Positions 36,520 to 47,572 of a stretch of 64,000 nt of DNA are shown in pieces. Both the position numbers and the translations under genes were made by a program. Below the pieces are notes generated by a model, which was not told the DNA's origin, made no database searches, and saw only the letters and a list, made by a program, of their open reading frames with translations. The DNA is from Platycnemis pennipes (taxonomy: Eukaryota; Arthropoda; Insecta; Odonata; Platycnemididae). The first letter of the stretch is position 1, and each line of letters starts with the position of its first letter. The stretch is taken from the NCBI GenBank assembly GCA_933228895.1, contig OW121848.1, positions 161,526,688-161,590,687 of the forward strand, in the 5' to 3' direction.

Positions 36520-38970
36520 CACGCCAGCCAAGGCGGCGAAGCATCCTAATCACGTGAATAACGGATCTCCATCAATCGATGGAAACCATGAAATTTTTTC
36601 CAAAAAAAATCAATTCAAGGGCTTTATTTTTATCATAAGCAGATAAGAATTCAATATGATTCATTTAGGCACGAAAATAGAGGAAGTGCTGATAAAATTG
36701 GTCAAGTTTGCAAATGAAAAAGTCGGTATATACTAAGGAACCGGTCAACTAACGATTCCATATCTTGCACTCATAAAATATCCTGATAAGTGCGATCACT
36801 GGAAAAAGTAAATGAATCATTTTTCTAAATAATATTCATAGCTTCATTCTTGTGGATATACCTATCTTTGCACAAGTATGGAAATATTTTACATATACCT
36901 TTTATGTAATTCGAAATACTTCTTATTTGGCTTTTTATTCACTCGAGAAAACCCTGAACGCGGGAAAAAACCGAATTAACAAAAGCCACCAAATCACCGC
37001 GAAATTCTTCTTAACCTATTTATAATTTCTTTACGCACATAAATAGATGTGTGTTCGGCTTAACAATGCGAGAAAGGGACTTTCTTTAATCGCTTAATTT
37101 ACCTCCAGTCCATAGTCAAATAATCGCCAAATGTGAAGTTCTACTAGGAAATACTTAGTTTCAATACTTTCTTGAGAAATGTAGGAAATGGAGGATACAT
37201 TTTTTCAATCGTGAATCGACAACTTACCCATATTGTCCCGTATGTGGTTTTCGTCACGTGGAAAAACGGTGGAGCATTAAGTACCTATCCCGAAGAGGTT
37301 GGGTCTGGTCGCCGTCACCCTCTTCTGAAGCCAAGGATGAGGTGATCCTTGGTTTAATAGTTTAGCCTTGTTAATGGGGAAAAGGACAAATTTGCGTTTG
37401 CGCGAATCGTCCATGCTGAAGTCAAATCACCGAAGAACAAATATTTCATAATTTAATATTGGAAGAATTGAGTATTTTTCAACGGATTATCTTCTTCCGT
37501 CGTCCATTCCCAGAATTCCCGGCCGTCACACGACGTCGACACAGCATAGCTTTCTTATCCTTCGACCGCGTCTTTCATTTGCCTTCCTGCCGTTGCATAT
37601 TCCATTTCTCCATCCTTGCCTCATCTCCATCCAACCGACGACGCTCACTGATCTTGCCTTCCGTTCCCTTATGTCTCCACCACTCTCGCGGCATTCGCCC
37701 GGGACTCGATCTGCTAACATACACAGTGCCTCTCGTGAGTGTCCATGTTCGCGAGCTTCAAAATACTCAACCAGGGAGAAACATCGAAAAGCACGGGCTG
37801 AAACAGTTCGTTGACCCCTTCTTCCATGGATTGTGTACCCCTAAATTTAATGCTCAACTTTTATGTAACCAGAGCCAATTGTGGCTGAAATAAAGCATGG
37901 TCTCACAAGCCATAATTCTCTCATGCCCCGTCTTCTTCCCTTTGAGGAAAAAACGGGGAAAAAGGGTTTCGCGTGTAAACTGTATCCTTAGATAACGTTC
38001 CGACAACACAGCAGTCCAAGATAATTTATGTCGTGCTGGCGTGTGACTCTCAAAGCACGCTGTTTATTAAATTTGCAAGGAAACTGATGCTTAGTGTAGC
38101 TAAACAACTCCTTGTGCTTCAAATTGGAACTTGAAGCTGGAATGAAGCTGAAAAATACACACATCGTCGCAGAGTTCCGATCATCGTCTCAGGGTATCGG
38201 GCCATTTCCTGCCCCGAACATGGGTCGAAACACTTGAAATGTCACCGGGGCTTCTGATTCTGTTGGCTTCCCCCTTATCGCAAGTTGGGAACAAAACTCG
38301 GCGTGTGAAATCTCTTCGCGAGGGATTTGCTCCGTGGGGGCTTTTCTGCACCCCCCGCTATTAAATGGGAGCGCCCCACACCACGAGGCGCCAAAGGTCC
38401 CGCTATATTTGCCCCCGTCTGAGCGGTTCCACCCTGGAGATTTTCAACTGAGCGCGTAAAAACTCCAAATTTCTTGGAGAAAAATAATTCAGTGATATGG
38501 TTACATCCGCAGGGAGTTAAATAAATGTTGTAATATCCGCCGTAAATGACTTTAATATTAAGCAATTTTCACACGGAACGAAGGAAAACAATTCTAATAG
38601 ATACAACTTACTTAGGGATGGTTGAAAATAAAGGCGTGAAGTAACGTTAGTTTTAAAGTAATTATGCTAATTATATTTCTCGCAAAATTACGGCAAGTGT
38701 GTAATTGAGTATCTTGTGCATAATTTCAATTTACAATCGTCTTTCTAACTCTGGTTTTATAAGTTTAAATGTGTTTCCAATTTCCTCGTAAGGGCTCCAG
38801 ATGTTCTGGTTTTGATTGTAGTTCAACATGTATATTCTTGCAAGAAATATTAAAATATGTGCAGACTTAGATTTCGCACCTGCCGTGAGGTATGAGGAGT
38901 TTTTGCACCAACGTTTGTGTCAGCGAGAATTCCTTCACAAGCAACACTCACCAGTCTATAAAATCTAAAA
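36520..38970. other. Unannotated stretch
   Basis: Mostly AT-rich. A plus-strand frame of 144 codons at 37459-37893 and a minus-strand frame of 96 codons at 38275-38565 show no domain, signal peptide or family pattern. Confidence 0.3.
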
Positions 38971-38971
38971 C

Positions 38972-39050
38972 TACATCCACATCAATGTCTACGTAATAAC
39001 CTACGAGCCACCGTTAGGGTGTGTGGAAGGGGGTGAAGAGCGTCAAATAT
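38972..39050 (-). mobile_element. CR1-like LINE 3' end, minus strand
   Basis: The plus strand reads CTACATCCACATCAATGTCT, then GAGCCACCGTTAGGGTGTG and GGGGGTGAAGAG, the reverse complement of the shared LINE 3' hairpin and hexamer tail with a few changes. Confidence 0.7.
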
Positions 39051-39513
39051 GCAACCAAGAGCTACCAAGGCATGCGGTTACGCAACTAAGAGACACCATG
39101 CAGTACTAACCATGCACCAAAGAGCTACCACTACGGAATTGATAGCACATATTCGTAATTTTGTTCATTACTATGATCCAATAAATAATGATCCAATCCA
39201 ACAAATGACTAAATCTAGAAATTTCAAGGAGCGAAATAAGGGGCTGATTAGAATGGTTCGGAATTCCGGGAGATATCTGGCTCCTGACGTGAAATGGGAG
39301 GATTTCTTGAATTTCATTATATTCTGGGAGACTCCCGGAATTCTGGGAACCTCCTATGTTCCTCCTCGCTACGTTGGTGCGCGCCAGGCCCACAGACCTC
39401 AGAGAACACCGGCCTTCCCCGTCCTGGCTAGGCAGGCGAAGGAGGAATTAGTCGAAACGTTGGTTCGTGCCCCTTCTGCCACCTGCCCAGTGCTACCGAG
39501 CGGAAGACGCTAG
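39049..39513 (+). other. Unrecognised 154-codon open frame
   Basis: The longest non-LINE frame in this part. The product has a middle section with charged and aromatic residues (ERNKGLIRMVRNSGRYLAPD near residue 65) and a basic, Pro-rich end. Its first codons overlap the LINE 3' end, so the annotated start is probably not native. I recognise no family; it may be chance or a fragment of an unknown repeat. Confidence 0.2.
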
Positions 39514-40309
39514 CGTTGGAGCACGACCTCCGCACCCGTAGGTACTGCTCCGCCCGCTCCTCCGTACAGCCGCGCTTGCCTCCAAGAGGTGGCTGCGGTA
39601 CGGCGGCCGTTGAGGCTCCGCGCCTGAAGACAAACACTTCCTATGGGCGAGATGTTGGTTGTTGGATAGGTTAGGTCTCAAGGGTCTCCAAACTTGTGAA
39701 GTGGAAGAGCAGATCCACTTACTTGCAATGACTTAAATATTTTTGGCAACCATCATATGCTTTTTAAAGCAGTTAAATATCGTAAAATTATAACTAGTAA
39801 CATTATCAACATTTTATATGTAAATTTAAAAATCACTGAAAATTGTTCTCCTTCGTTTTGTGTGCTTGTGAGCTTGTGAGCTTGAGTTTTCAGAGAAAAT
39901 TAGTTGATGCTCGACTTGTGAAGTGTTTTTTACTTAACACACGTTTCCTGGTTGGAATTAGTCTTTAACATTGCGTAAAATACATTTTAAACTTACAACA
40001 CACTTTTTAAGTGAAACAACTATAGTTTTATTTCCGTTTTCAATGTTGCTTCCGAGCCAAATTTACCTATCCAATATGGCTCATGACCCGTACTGTGCCG
40101 ACTCATATGTTATGACTTAAGTGCTTTTGAACCATGAAATGCTGCTAATACTGGCAAATGTCTCTCACTTCCCGTCTGACATTTAAATCCTGCCATAAAT
40201 GATCGATACTTTATGTTTTCCCTAGCCTTTAGTATTAAGGATCATGTGCTAGTAGTGAACGAGGAAGTAGGGCAGCTTTCAACATGCAAGATATTATGAG
40301 CAGAAAATG

Positions 40310-40833
40310 AATGGGGTCGTTTACCATATTTTTTATTGCCGAATATGATAGTTTGTAAAATAAAAAGACCCGTATTTTTCCGTTTTTTGAGCCGTCCATT
40401 ATTTCTCGAGTTATAGGCGTCGAAAAACTAATGTTTTTAACCCTTTCGGAAAAGTGGGTGTGGTGCAACCTCTGACGTATAACGACTTCGTCCAAACACA
40501 ACTGAGCCCGCGAAGCTACTTCGCCTTATCGCAAAAATGGAGACACAGCTGACTCTGCCAATCGGAACAGTTACGACAGCATCTGTGCGAGCAGACCTTC
40601 CGAGAATCCCCCTCCACTCCCTCCCCTTCCCATACGAACAGTCAAGGGCGGGAGGAAAGTGACGTCAATGTTATCACAGCAGCATTTTCGGTGGGCATCA
40701 CCTTTAGCTTATTTACATTTTTGATTTATGAGTGAATGGTTATGGTTAGAAGATTAATTTTTTCACCAAATTTCTTTCTTCGTTTCCATCTAACAAATTC
40801 GTGTACAAAATTTCTATATCGGTTCCGAGTAAA
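40310..40833 (+). mobile_element. MITE-A copy 7, 3' end lost
   Basis: It begins AATGGGGTCGTTTACC and matches the family to GGTTCCGAGTAAA, where the last ~12 bases (the CGCCCCCATT terminus) are missing and AATGACAAATGAC follows. Confidence 0.85.
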
Positions 40834-41630
40834 ATGACAAATGACAAAAGTTTAAGATATTTCAGAGTCAAGACAAAGAAAATAATCAGGAATAATATTT
40901 GGAATGTAATTAAATTTGTTTGAGTATTTTTAGTCCTCTCTAAATGGGTACAGCAGTTTACCTCTCTTAATTCGCCCCTCCTATCTCTTCTTCAAATATA
41001 ATACGGGAATCAAAATACAGCTACATTATCTAAAGGTATAATCATTCAGTGGTATCCTGTGCATTTTGTGCGGCATTCAACATTCTGAGTCTTTAGAGTT
41101 TTCCCCTAAAGTACTTCTGTTGGTATAGTTCCTTTAGGATAATTGGAATTTTGTTTTTATGAAAGGTGTTTCTATTCTTTGTACCTTATTTAGTTTTGAA
41201 ATCATATCTATAAGGAGCTCAAGTGCCCAGTGTTTACTCTAGACGATGACTTACTGGTGAATAATGACGACTTTCTTTCTCTATCCTCAAGCTTCGCTGA
41301 ACGAATCCTTGCCTCATTGACGCTGAGGGATATATTTCTACAGATTTCCATTAAAATAGATATTAACAAGAGGTCAACCAGCACAGTCAAAATTTTTCAC
41401 TACTGTAATATTTGGTTCGACAAAATTATGTATTAGAGGTATGTGAATTCATTTGCCAGAGGTTAATCATGCATCATAGTGTACTAATGAAAAGAAAACA
41501 AGAATCGAGAAAGCTGGGTGGGACAAAGAAAGGTGGGTGCACTGAATTCTACCCTTCGTCACTGTCATTGATGACGACGCCCTCTTCATCTCCTCCCATC
41601 CCCCCTCTCACTTTCGCCGTGGAATTGACT
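40834..41630. other. Unannotated AT-rich stretch
   Basis: No feature supported; only short open frames without recognisable family. Confidence 0.3.
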
Positions 41631-41640
41631 CAGGAGCGCC

Positions 41641-41732
41641 ATCGAGAAACGTTGGTGAAAGCGTTTACAAATAGAGGGAAAAATACTTAACGTAACATAC
41701 AGATTTTTAATTTTTGAATTTAAATAAACTCA
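41641..41732. repeat. Segment duplicated in inverse orientation at 50243-50329
   Basis: GTGAAAGCGTTTACAAATAG, then CTTAACGTAACATACAG and TTTGAATTTAAATAAACTC recur as the reverse complement at 50243-50329. At both places the segment adjoins a MITE-A terminus, so it belongs to a longer duplicated unit or a second repeat. Confidence 0.7.
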
Positions 41733-42258
41733 TTGGGGGCGTTTATTCGGAACCAAAATCGCAATTTTGTACACGAAATGGTTAGATAGAAAAGAAAAAA
41801 GAATTTTAGTGAAAAAATTAATCTTCTAACCACAACCATTCACTCATTAATCAAAAATTGAAATAGACAAAAGATGACGCCCACGGAAAAAGCTGCTTTG
41901 ATTGACGTCATTTTCCTCCCGTACTTTACTACTTTTAGGGAAAGGGAAGGGAGTGGAGGGTGTTCTCGGAAGGTCTACTTGCACAGATGTTGTCGCAACT
42001 GCTCCTATCGGCAGAGTCATCTGTGTCCCCCCCATTTCGATAAGGCAAAGTAGCTTCGTGGGCTCAGTTGTGATTGGACGAAGTCGGCATACGTCAGAGG
42101 TTGCACCACACCCACTTTTCCGAAAGGGTAAAAAACATCAGTTTTACGCCGCTTATAACTCGAGGAATAATTGACGGATCAAAAATGGAAAAAATGGTCT
42201 TTTTATTTTACAAACTGTATCTGATTCGGCAATAAAAAATATGATTAACGTCCCCATT
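41733..42258 (-). mobile_element. MITE-A copy 8
   Basis: Reverse-orientation copy: the plus strand starts TTGGGGGCGTTTATTCGG and ends TTAACGTCCCCATT. The interior is typical of the family. Confidence 0.85.
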
Positions 42259-42589
42259 GCTATGATATCACGCATGGGAAGTATTCAATTCAGTGAATAG
42301 AATCACACCTTTCCTTGTTCATTTACATGGTGAATTTCAAGCACTTCGGGATAACAGTACTTCACAAAATGTTAAGCCATCCACGCCAATATTCGATGCC
42401 TTACAGTGCGCTTATCAGAATGGAAACGTTTCGCGGCCATTGCTAAACCTGCTTTTAGAATGTCCAGCTCTTTATTCAGTTCGCATTGCTCCATCGCGGC
42501 GTTTAAGTCATTAATTCTGAAAAGATAACATTTGGAAATGGAGTTCATTGGGTAGTCAAACAAATTTAGAGGGTTGGGTGGGGACTAAT

Positions 42590-42816
42590 GGTTCCAGCAT
42601 CCGTCGACCACAAGTTATTCCACGCCCTCGGGGGGAAGAGGAGGACCTGGGCGTTGCGTCCTCCGACGCGCTGAGGACTCACGCGGCGAGCGGCCTCGCC
42701 GTCTCCCGAGGGGATCGCCTCCGCTATTCCCGGTTCGACGACGCCACCAAAGGCAGCTCCGAAGCCAAACCACCCACCTCCGCTCCGACACGAGATGGGA
42801 AGCATTCTCTCTCGGG
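42590..42816. other. GC-rich island
   Basis: GC- and CpG-rich, open in plus and minus frames of about 100 codons with no recognised domain. The hAT MITE below inserted into its right part. Confidence 0.35.
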
Positions 42817-43081
42817 CAGGCACGTAGCCAGAAATTTGCTTCGGGGGGTGGGGGGCTAAGTCTTGCCTAATTTGAAACATATCAGCCTTGCCCATTCGGT
42901 GCCAACACGTTACAGATCTCTTCCCTTAATGTTCAGTGCTTCGCATTTACTTTTACAGTGCCCATACTTATCTCTTCTCACTTGCAAAGTTCACTGCTAA
43001 AATCAGAACAACAAAATTACTGGGAAAAAATTTCGGGGGGGGCTGAAGCACCAGAAGCCCCCGCCCCTGGCTACGTGCCTG
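42817..43081. mobile_element. hAT-type MITE with 8-bp target duplication
   Basis: A 265 bp element with perfect 15 bp terminal inverted repeats (CAGGCACGTAGCCAG at 42817-42831; its reverse complement ends at 43081). It is flanked by the direct repeat CTCTCGGG at 42809-42816 and 43082-43089. An 8 bp duplication and termini starting CAG fit the hAT superfamily. It contains G-rich and C-rich segments next to the termini and no transposase. Confidence 0.85.
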
Positions 43082-43344
43082 CTCTCGGGAGTGCCTAATT
43101 CGATCCTGCACACCCTCCTGCCCTGCGCCGAATACTCAATGCTTAAATATTTCTCTGCCCTTATCATCCCTAAGCCCTCTTCTTTCCATAAGTTTTCGCT
43201 TTTTCTCCATCCATTCTGTTCAATGTCTTCCGTTTTTTCTTCTGTTCTATAGCTGCTCACTCCAGAACTCTTTTTTTACGTGTCATGCGTCTAACATGTC
43301 CATACCACTTCAACTTGCGGGTTTTCTTAAAACTTTACGATTGT

Positions 43345-44262
43345 AAGAAGACGAAAAATGTGACTTGCGAGGACTATAGGACGTTATGCATGTATAGAAC
43401 TCTGGGAAGGTTGTTCTTAGCATAATAAACAGGAAATGGAAAAGAAGGTGAATGAGTTCTCAGGGGAAGATTATTTTGTTTTTAGAAAGTAAGAGCAGCC
43501 CGTGATGCCATAGAATAAAAATGTCAGGGAAATGTTAGAGAACAATCACTGCAATGAGGAAATTTCTGTCTGCTTTGTAGACCGTAAGAAGACTGTTGAT
43601 GGAGTAGATTATGTAAAGAAAAGCCTTAAAATATTCCAGGAGTGGAGTTGGACAACAGTCTTATTGACAACTCATGTATGGAGCAGAGGATATATTTAAG
43701 GACAGAAGATACGGAATTTATTTGGGCAAGGAAAGGAAGGGGAATTAGGCTGGGTTACCTACTGTCTCCAGTATTTTTGGCATATACTTATGCGTAGAAA
43801 ATCGTTAGAAGTGCTGGATAAATAGATTTAGGCAAAGGAATAGAAGTAGTAAATAAACTCGTTTGGTTTGGCCGATGACCAAGCATTTGAAAACCTGGCA
43901 TTAAATGGATTGTAATCGCCTTTTGGCGCATGAACATCTTAGAGTAATAGATTTGAGAGGAAAAATTATTTTCTGCGATGTTATAAGGAAGAAGAAAGCG
44001 AAATTGAACTTAAACGCTGGAGGGCGACAGCTACTGCAGCTGAAATATTTTTGTTACTCCGGTAAAATATTGGAGGAATGTGGGTCAGATGTAAAATGAA
44101 ATATCACGTAAATTATTGATGCTATGTTTGTAATTGCTTACGTTGGGTTGGCTTTCTTCTGCGGAAGAGACCTTTTGACGATAATCTTGCTAGAGGATGT
44201 AAAGAAAAGGTGAGTGAAAATATTGACTTGGAGCAAAATTCGATACGGATCTGAAACGCGTG
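43345..44262 (+). mobile_element. Relic of a second LINE type (endonuclease-RT ORF)
   Basis: Frame-broken translation shows CEDYRTLCMYRTLGRLF and INRKWKRR, then FVDRKKTVDGVDYVKK, LKYFCYSGKILEECG and VKILTWSKIRYGSET. These match, in order, the RT of non-LTR elements that carry CxDYRTI, CFVDWEKAFD, FKYLGS and VKTLVWSVxLYGxET. It is distinct from the CR1-like family in this window and carries many stops. Exact clade not assigned. Confidence 0.65.
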
Positions 44263-46470
44263 ACTCCCTCTACCAACTCCGTCCGAGAAATTCAGCCTGC
44301 CCTGAAGTCCCCAGTCACTCTAGTTCGCAGAATATCATGCGCAGAAGGACACCTATGTCACCCTCAAAACAATTGTGTTTTCGTCCCTATTCTCACCCTT
44401 GGCGATTTGCCGGGTGGGTTTTACAAAGAACACAAGGGGGTGGTACCGGAGCGAGAGTGTGCAGTCATAACGGTGAAGCTGTACAGGGTTCTTCGTTCTC
44501 CAGAGATCGCAAAAGAAAATAGAACCTGAAGAATAAACCGGAGTAATTAGGATTTAAGTTATATTGTCTCTGCTCTTCCGAAGGGTACCTTTTCCAGGTC
44601 TTTCCATATTATGCAAACCCTGATGGGTTGCAGTTGGGTTTGGGAACTCAGGTGGTTTCAGATTTCTTGAAAGTAATTTCTGATCTGTGGCATCACTGAT
44701 TTTTCTTGATAAATGTTTTTCTTTATACTTCTCGTTTCGTACCTTGAAAAATTGACATTTGTTTGCAATTGGCACGGTTCAGGAAAAGAGAACTGGGAAA
44801 TGTCTGCCGGAAGATTGAAAGACCATCGGAAAACCTCGTGCATCTTTTGATTACGCATATGATGCAGAATCTGAAATGTCTGTCGTGAATTGGAATTTTA
44901 ATTCATTTGTCATGTTCGCAAGCAGCAATGTACCAGTTTTTCTGCAAGGAAGTGCGAAAATATTTAGCCAAAAGGAGAGGTTTTGATCCCCCAGCCTCAT
45001 GTGATAGGGAAGTACGATAAGAGTGGGATAGACATTCACGGCTATGCAAATGCGAACTACCAAATAAAAATCAAGGGAAAGAAGTAGTGGTAGCCATTTT
45101 TTATTTATCGATTCGACTGTGTATGCACGAATTCCTGGAAAGTATGTCGAAAAGCTACAGGGAATAATATGTCACAAGTTTAGTTTAGATCATATCTTGC
45201 GCTAACCCTAATGAAAAGTAATAAACTAATGATGGTCAAGGAGCAGGAATGTCTTACAACCCAAAAATAGGTAGCCCATCGCGGAGACGTAAGAAATAAT
45301 AAAGTAGGTCATCTAATTGTAAAAAAAAATGAATCCAGAAGAAGGTGAAGGTAATGCAATACCTATTCTCAATATTTGCATGTGTGAAATGTACCCCTGC
45401 ATCCAAAATATTTTCATGATTTTCACCAATAAAAAGGCCACAGATATGAACACTGTCCTTTCCCAAACTATTGAAAACATTCATAACAAGTATATTAACT
45501 ATTATAAAACATTTAAATACTTGAATGATGACTAAAATACAACTAAATATGCACAAGTAAAATATCATTCTACTATAATTTCAGCTCCCAAGAACCCTGA
45601 AACTGTCAAAGGTGCAAAAACGCGCCATTATTTTTTTTGCATAAACAAATTTTTAGGTCATCAATTTTGTAATATTTTCTTTTCTGGCATAAAATGAGAA
45701 GGAACATAAAGAAAACAAGTTGAATTTTCGGAGTTTTAACGACCATGGCTGTAAACGGGTTAATGAATGAACTAATCACCTCATTTATTACACAGCTTCG
45801 AATGAAGCGACCTCGTTAAGAACTCACTGAGCGTCTACTGGTCCTATTATTCTTAAGGCATTCATGTATCAAGTGCTCTTCATCGATGTTGCCTCACTTC
45901 CCTTGTAATGTGGCGCAAAGGTCTGAGACTTCAAATTGGAAAAGTTAGCCCTTTTTAAGGATTCAATTTGACCCATTTCTTCGAAAATGAGTAAGCACAG
46001 CCCGACTTAATGGTGACTTTCACCTTTCTTTCCTTTTTTCATTAGTAGCCAGACTTCCTTCTAATACCACATCCATCCTCTCAGCCTTAATTAAAAGTTG
46101 CAATCATAAAAAGTCATGGCTGAGTAAAAAGTCCGTCCCAGTTTTCGAAAATTAAGTCAAAAATCGGCGGCCAGTTATTCAAATCTCCAATTTCCCAGTC
46201 AGTGGCGCGAACCTGAGTTATTTTGTCGGAGGGTTTTCCTGCCACTTCGCAACGGTGGATAATATTGGAAATGTGGGAATACTGTGAAGAGTTGAAGTGT
46301 TTTTATATCTTGCTAATTGGTAGTAAGGTTGGAGGGGGGAGGGGGGTTCGATAGCTTTATGCAAAAGAATAACGATTGGCTGATTTTAGTATTGTGAGAT
46401 CGCGTCACGTAGTCCTCGGATTTGTTATTTGTATTCCGGAAAAGCTTAGCATGTATTCGCGCCCCAACGA
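44262..46470. other. Unannotated stretch
   Basis: Two overlapping plus frames at 44214-44529 have no recognisable family. The remainder is AT-rich without repeats shared elsewhere in the window. Confidence 0.3.
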
Positions 46471-46915
46471 ATGTCCTCAGAGCCTTCGCAGGGGAGGGGC
46501 AGGGGGTGGGGGTGTTTGAGGGCGGCCACTGTCTGCACTCTCCCCTATCGAGGGGGCGCCCCCAGTGGGACTGACCCCCCGCCCACCAAACCCTCCCAAC
46601 ATGGCCGCCGGCGCATCATCCCTCTCAAGGCTACACGCGCTGCCTCCCTCGATGCGGATGGTGGCCGGTGCTAGGAACTGATTCTTTCGCGCTCCTCGGT
46701 TGCCCCGGCAACCGTGGAACTCGGAACGGAGAAGCACGTCCGAGCCAATCCACCCGTTTTCGCAATCGACCCCCAATGGACGGACCGCTCGCACCACGCT
46801 GCGTCTCCACGGCTTCCGGCGACGAGAGTCGGCCCACCCCCACACAGAGTGGCCTGGATGCGACCGCAAGGGTGCGTATATGGATGGGGTGACTCGTCGT
46901 CAAACATTTCTGCCG
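46471..46915. other. GC-rich island with an X-box-like palindrome
   Basis: GC- and CpG-rich, open in most frames on both strands. It contains ATGGCCGC at 46601-46608 and the palindrome GGTTGCCCCGGCAACC at 46698-46713. It is joined directly to a LINE at about 46920. It may be a regulatory element or promoter; no protein is recognised. Confidence 0.4.
46698..46713. promoter_or_regulatory. RFX/X-box-like palindrome
   Basis: GGTTGCCCCGGCAACC is a perfect 16-base inverted repeat with the half-site spacing of the RFX X-box (GTTGCC-NN-GGCAAC). Function is inferred from the motif only. Confidence 0.4.
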
Positions 46916-46921
46916 ATTTAA

Positions 46922-47572
46922 GGAGTACTTGGGAAATGTGATGAGAAGACAAAAGAGTGTTACATTTCACTAGTTAGGCCCCACCTTGAGTAGCCAGCCA
47001 GTGTATGGGATCCGAATGAATTGGGTTTGATCAGAGAACTAGACAGTGTGCAGAGTAGAGCAGCTAGGTTCGTTAAAAGGTGTTACGATAGGTTGAGTAG
47101 CGTTTCAGAATTAATAAAAGAATTCGGGTGGGAATCATTATCAGAGCGTAGGTTAAAGTATAGATTAAATCTAATAGAGAAATTTCAATCGGATAGCTTT
47201 ACTGAAGATGTTAGGCATATATTAAAAACAACCAGCGTATTATGCTACATTCGACCAGATAATTAAGATTAGAGAGATAGATTGTCGTACCGATAGATTC
47301 AAAATGGCATTTTTTCCCCGTACTATAAGAGAACAGAATAGGCAGCATAGCAAATGAATAGGTAGGAGAAATATTTTAGAGTAGTCTGTAGTGCATGATG
47401 CATGTATTAACCCCTTAAATACCTGTACTATAGATACTAACAATCAATTTGCATGAGGTAATATATTTGCTAGTTTGCATTTTAGTAGTGCATGCTTGGT
47501 GATCTTCACCCCTGCCACATACCCTCGCGGTGTCTTGCAGGGTATCGTGTAGATGTAGATGTAGATGTAGAT
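46922..47572 (+). mobile_element. CR1-like LINE subfamily B, 5'-truncated
   Basis: It starts at the LGKCD region (TACTTGGGAAATGTGATG). The frame at 47021-47266 reads GLIRELDSVQSRAARFVKRCYDR and RRLKYRLNLIEKFQSDSF, followed by a frame break, REIDCRTDRFKMAFFPRTIRE, the subfamily B 3' UTR and a (GATGTA)n tail at about 47549-47572. It is close to the minus-strand copy at 19059-19853. Confidence 0.85.

Noticed and set aside
44214..44529. Two overlapping plus-strand frames after the LINE relic
   Set aside because: No family pattern and no splice-site context that would make them exons.
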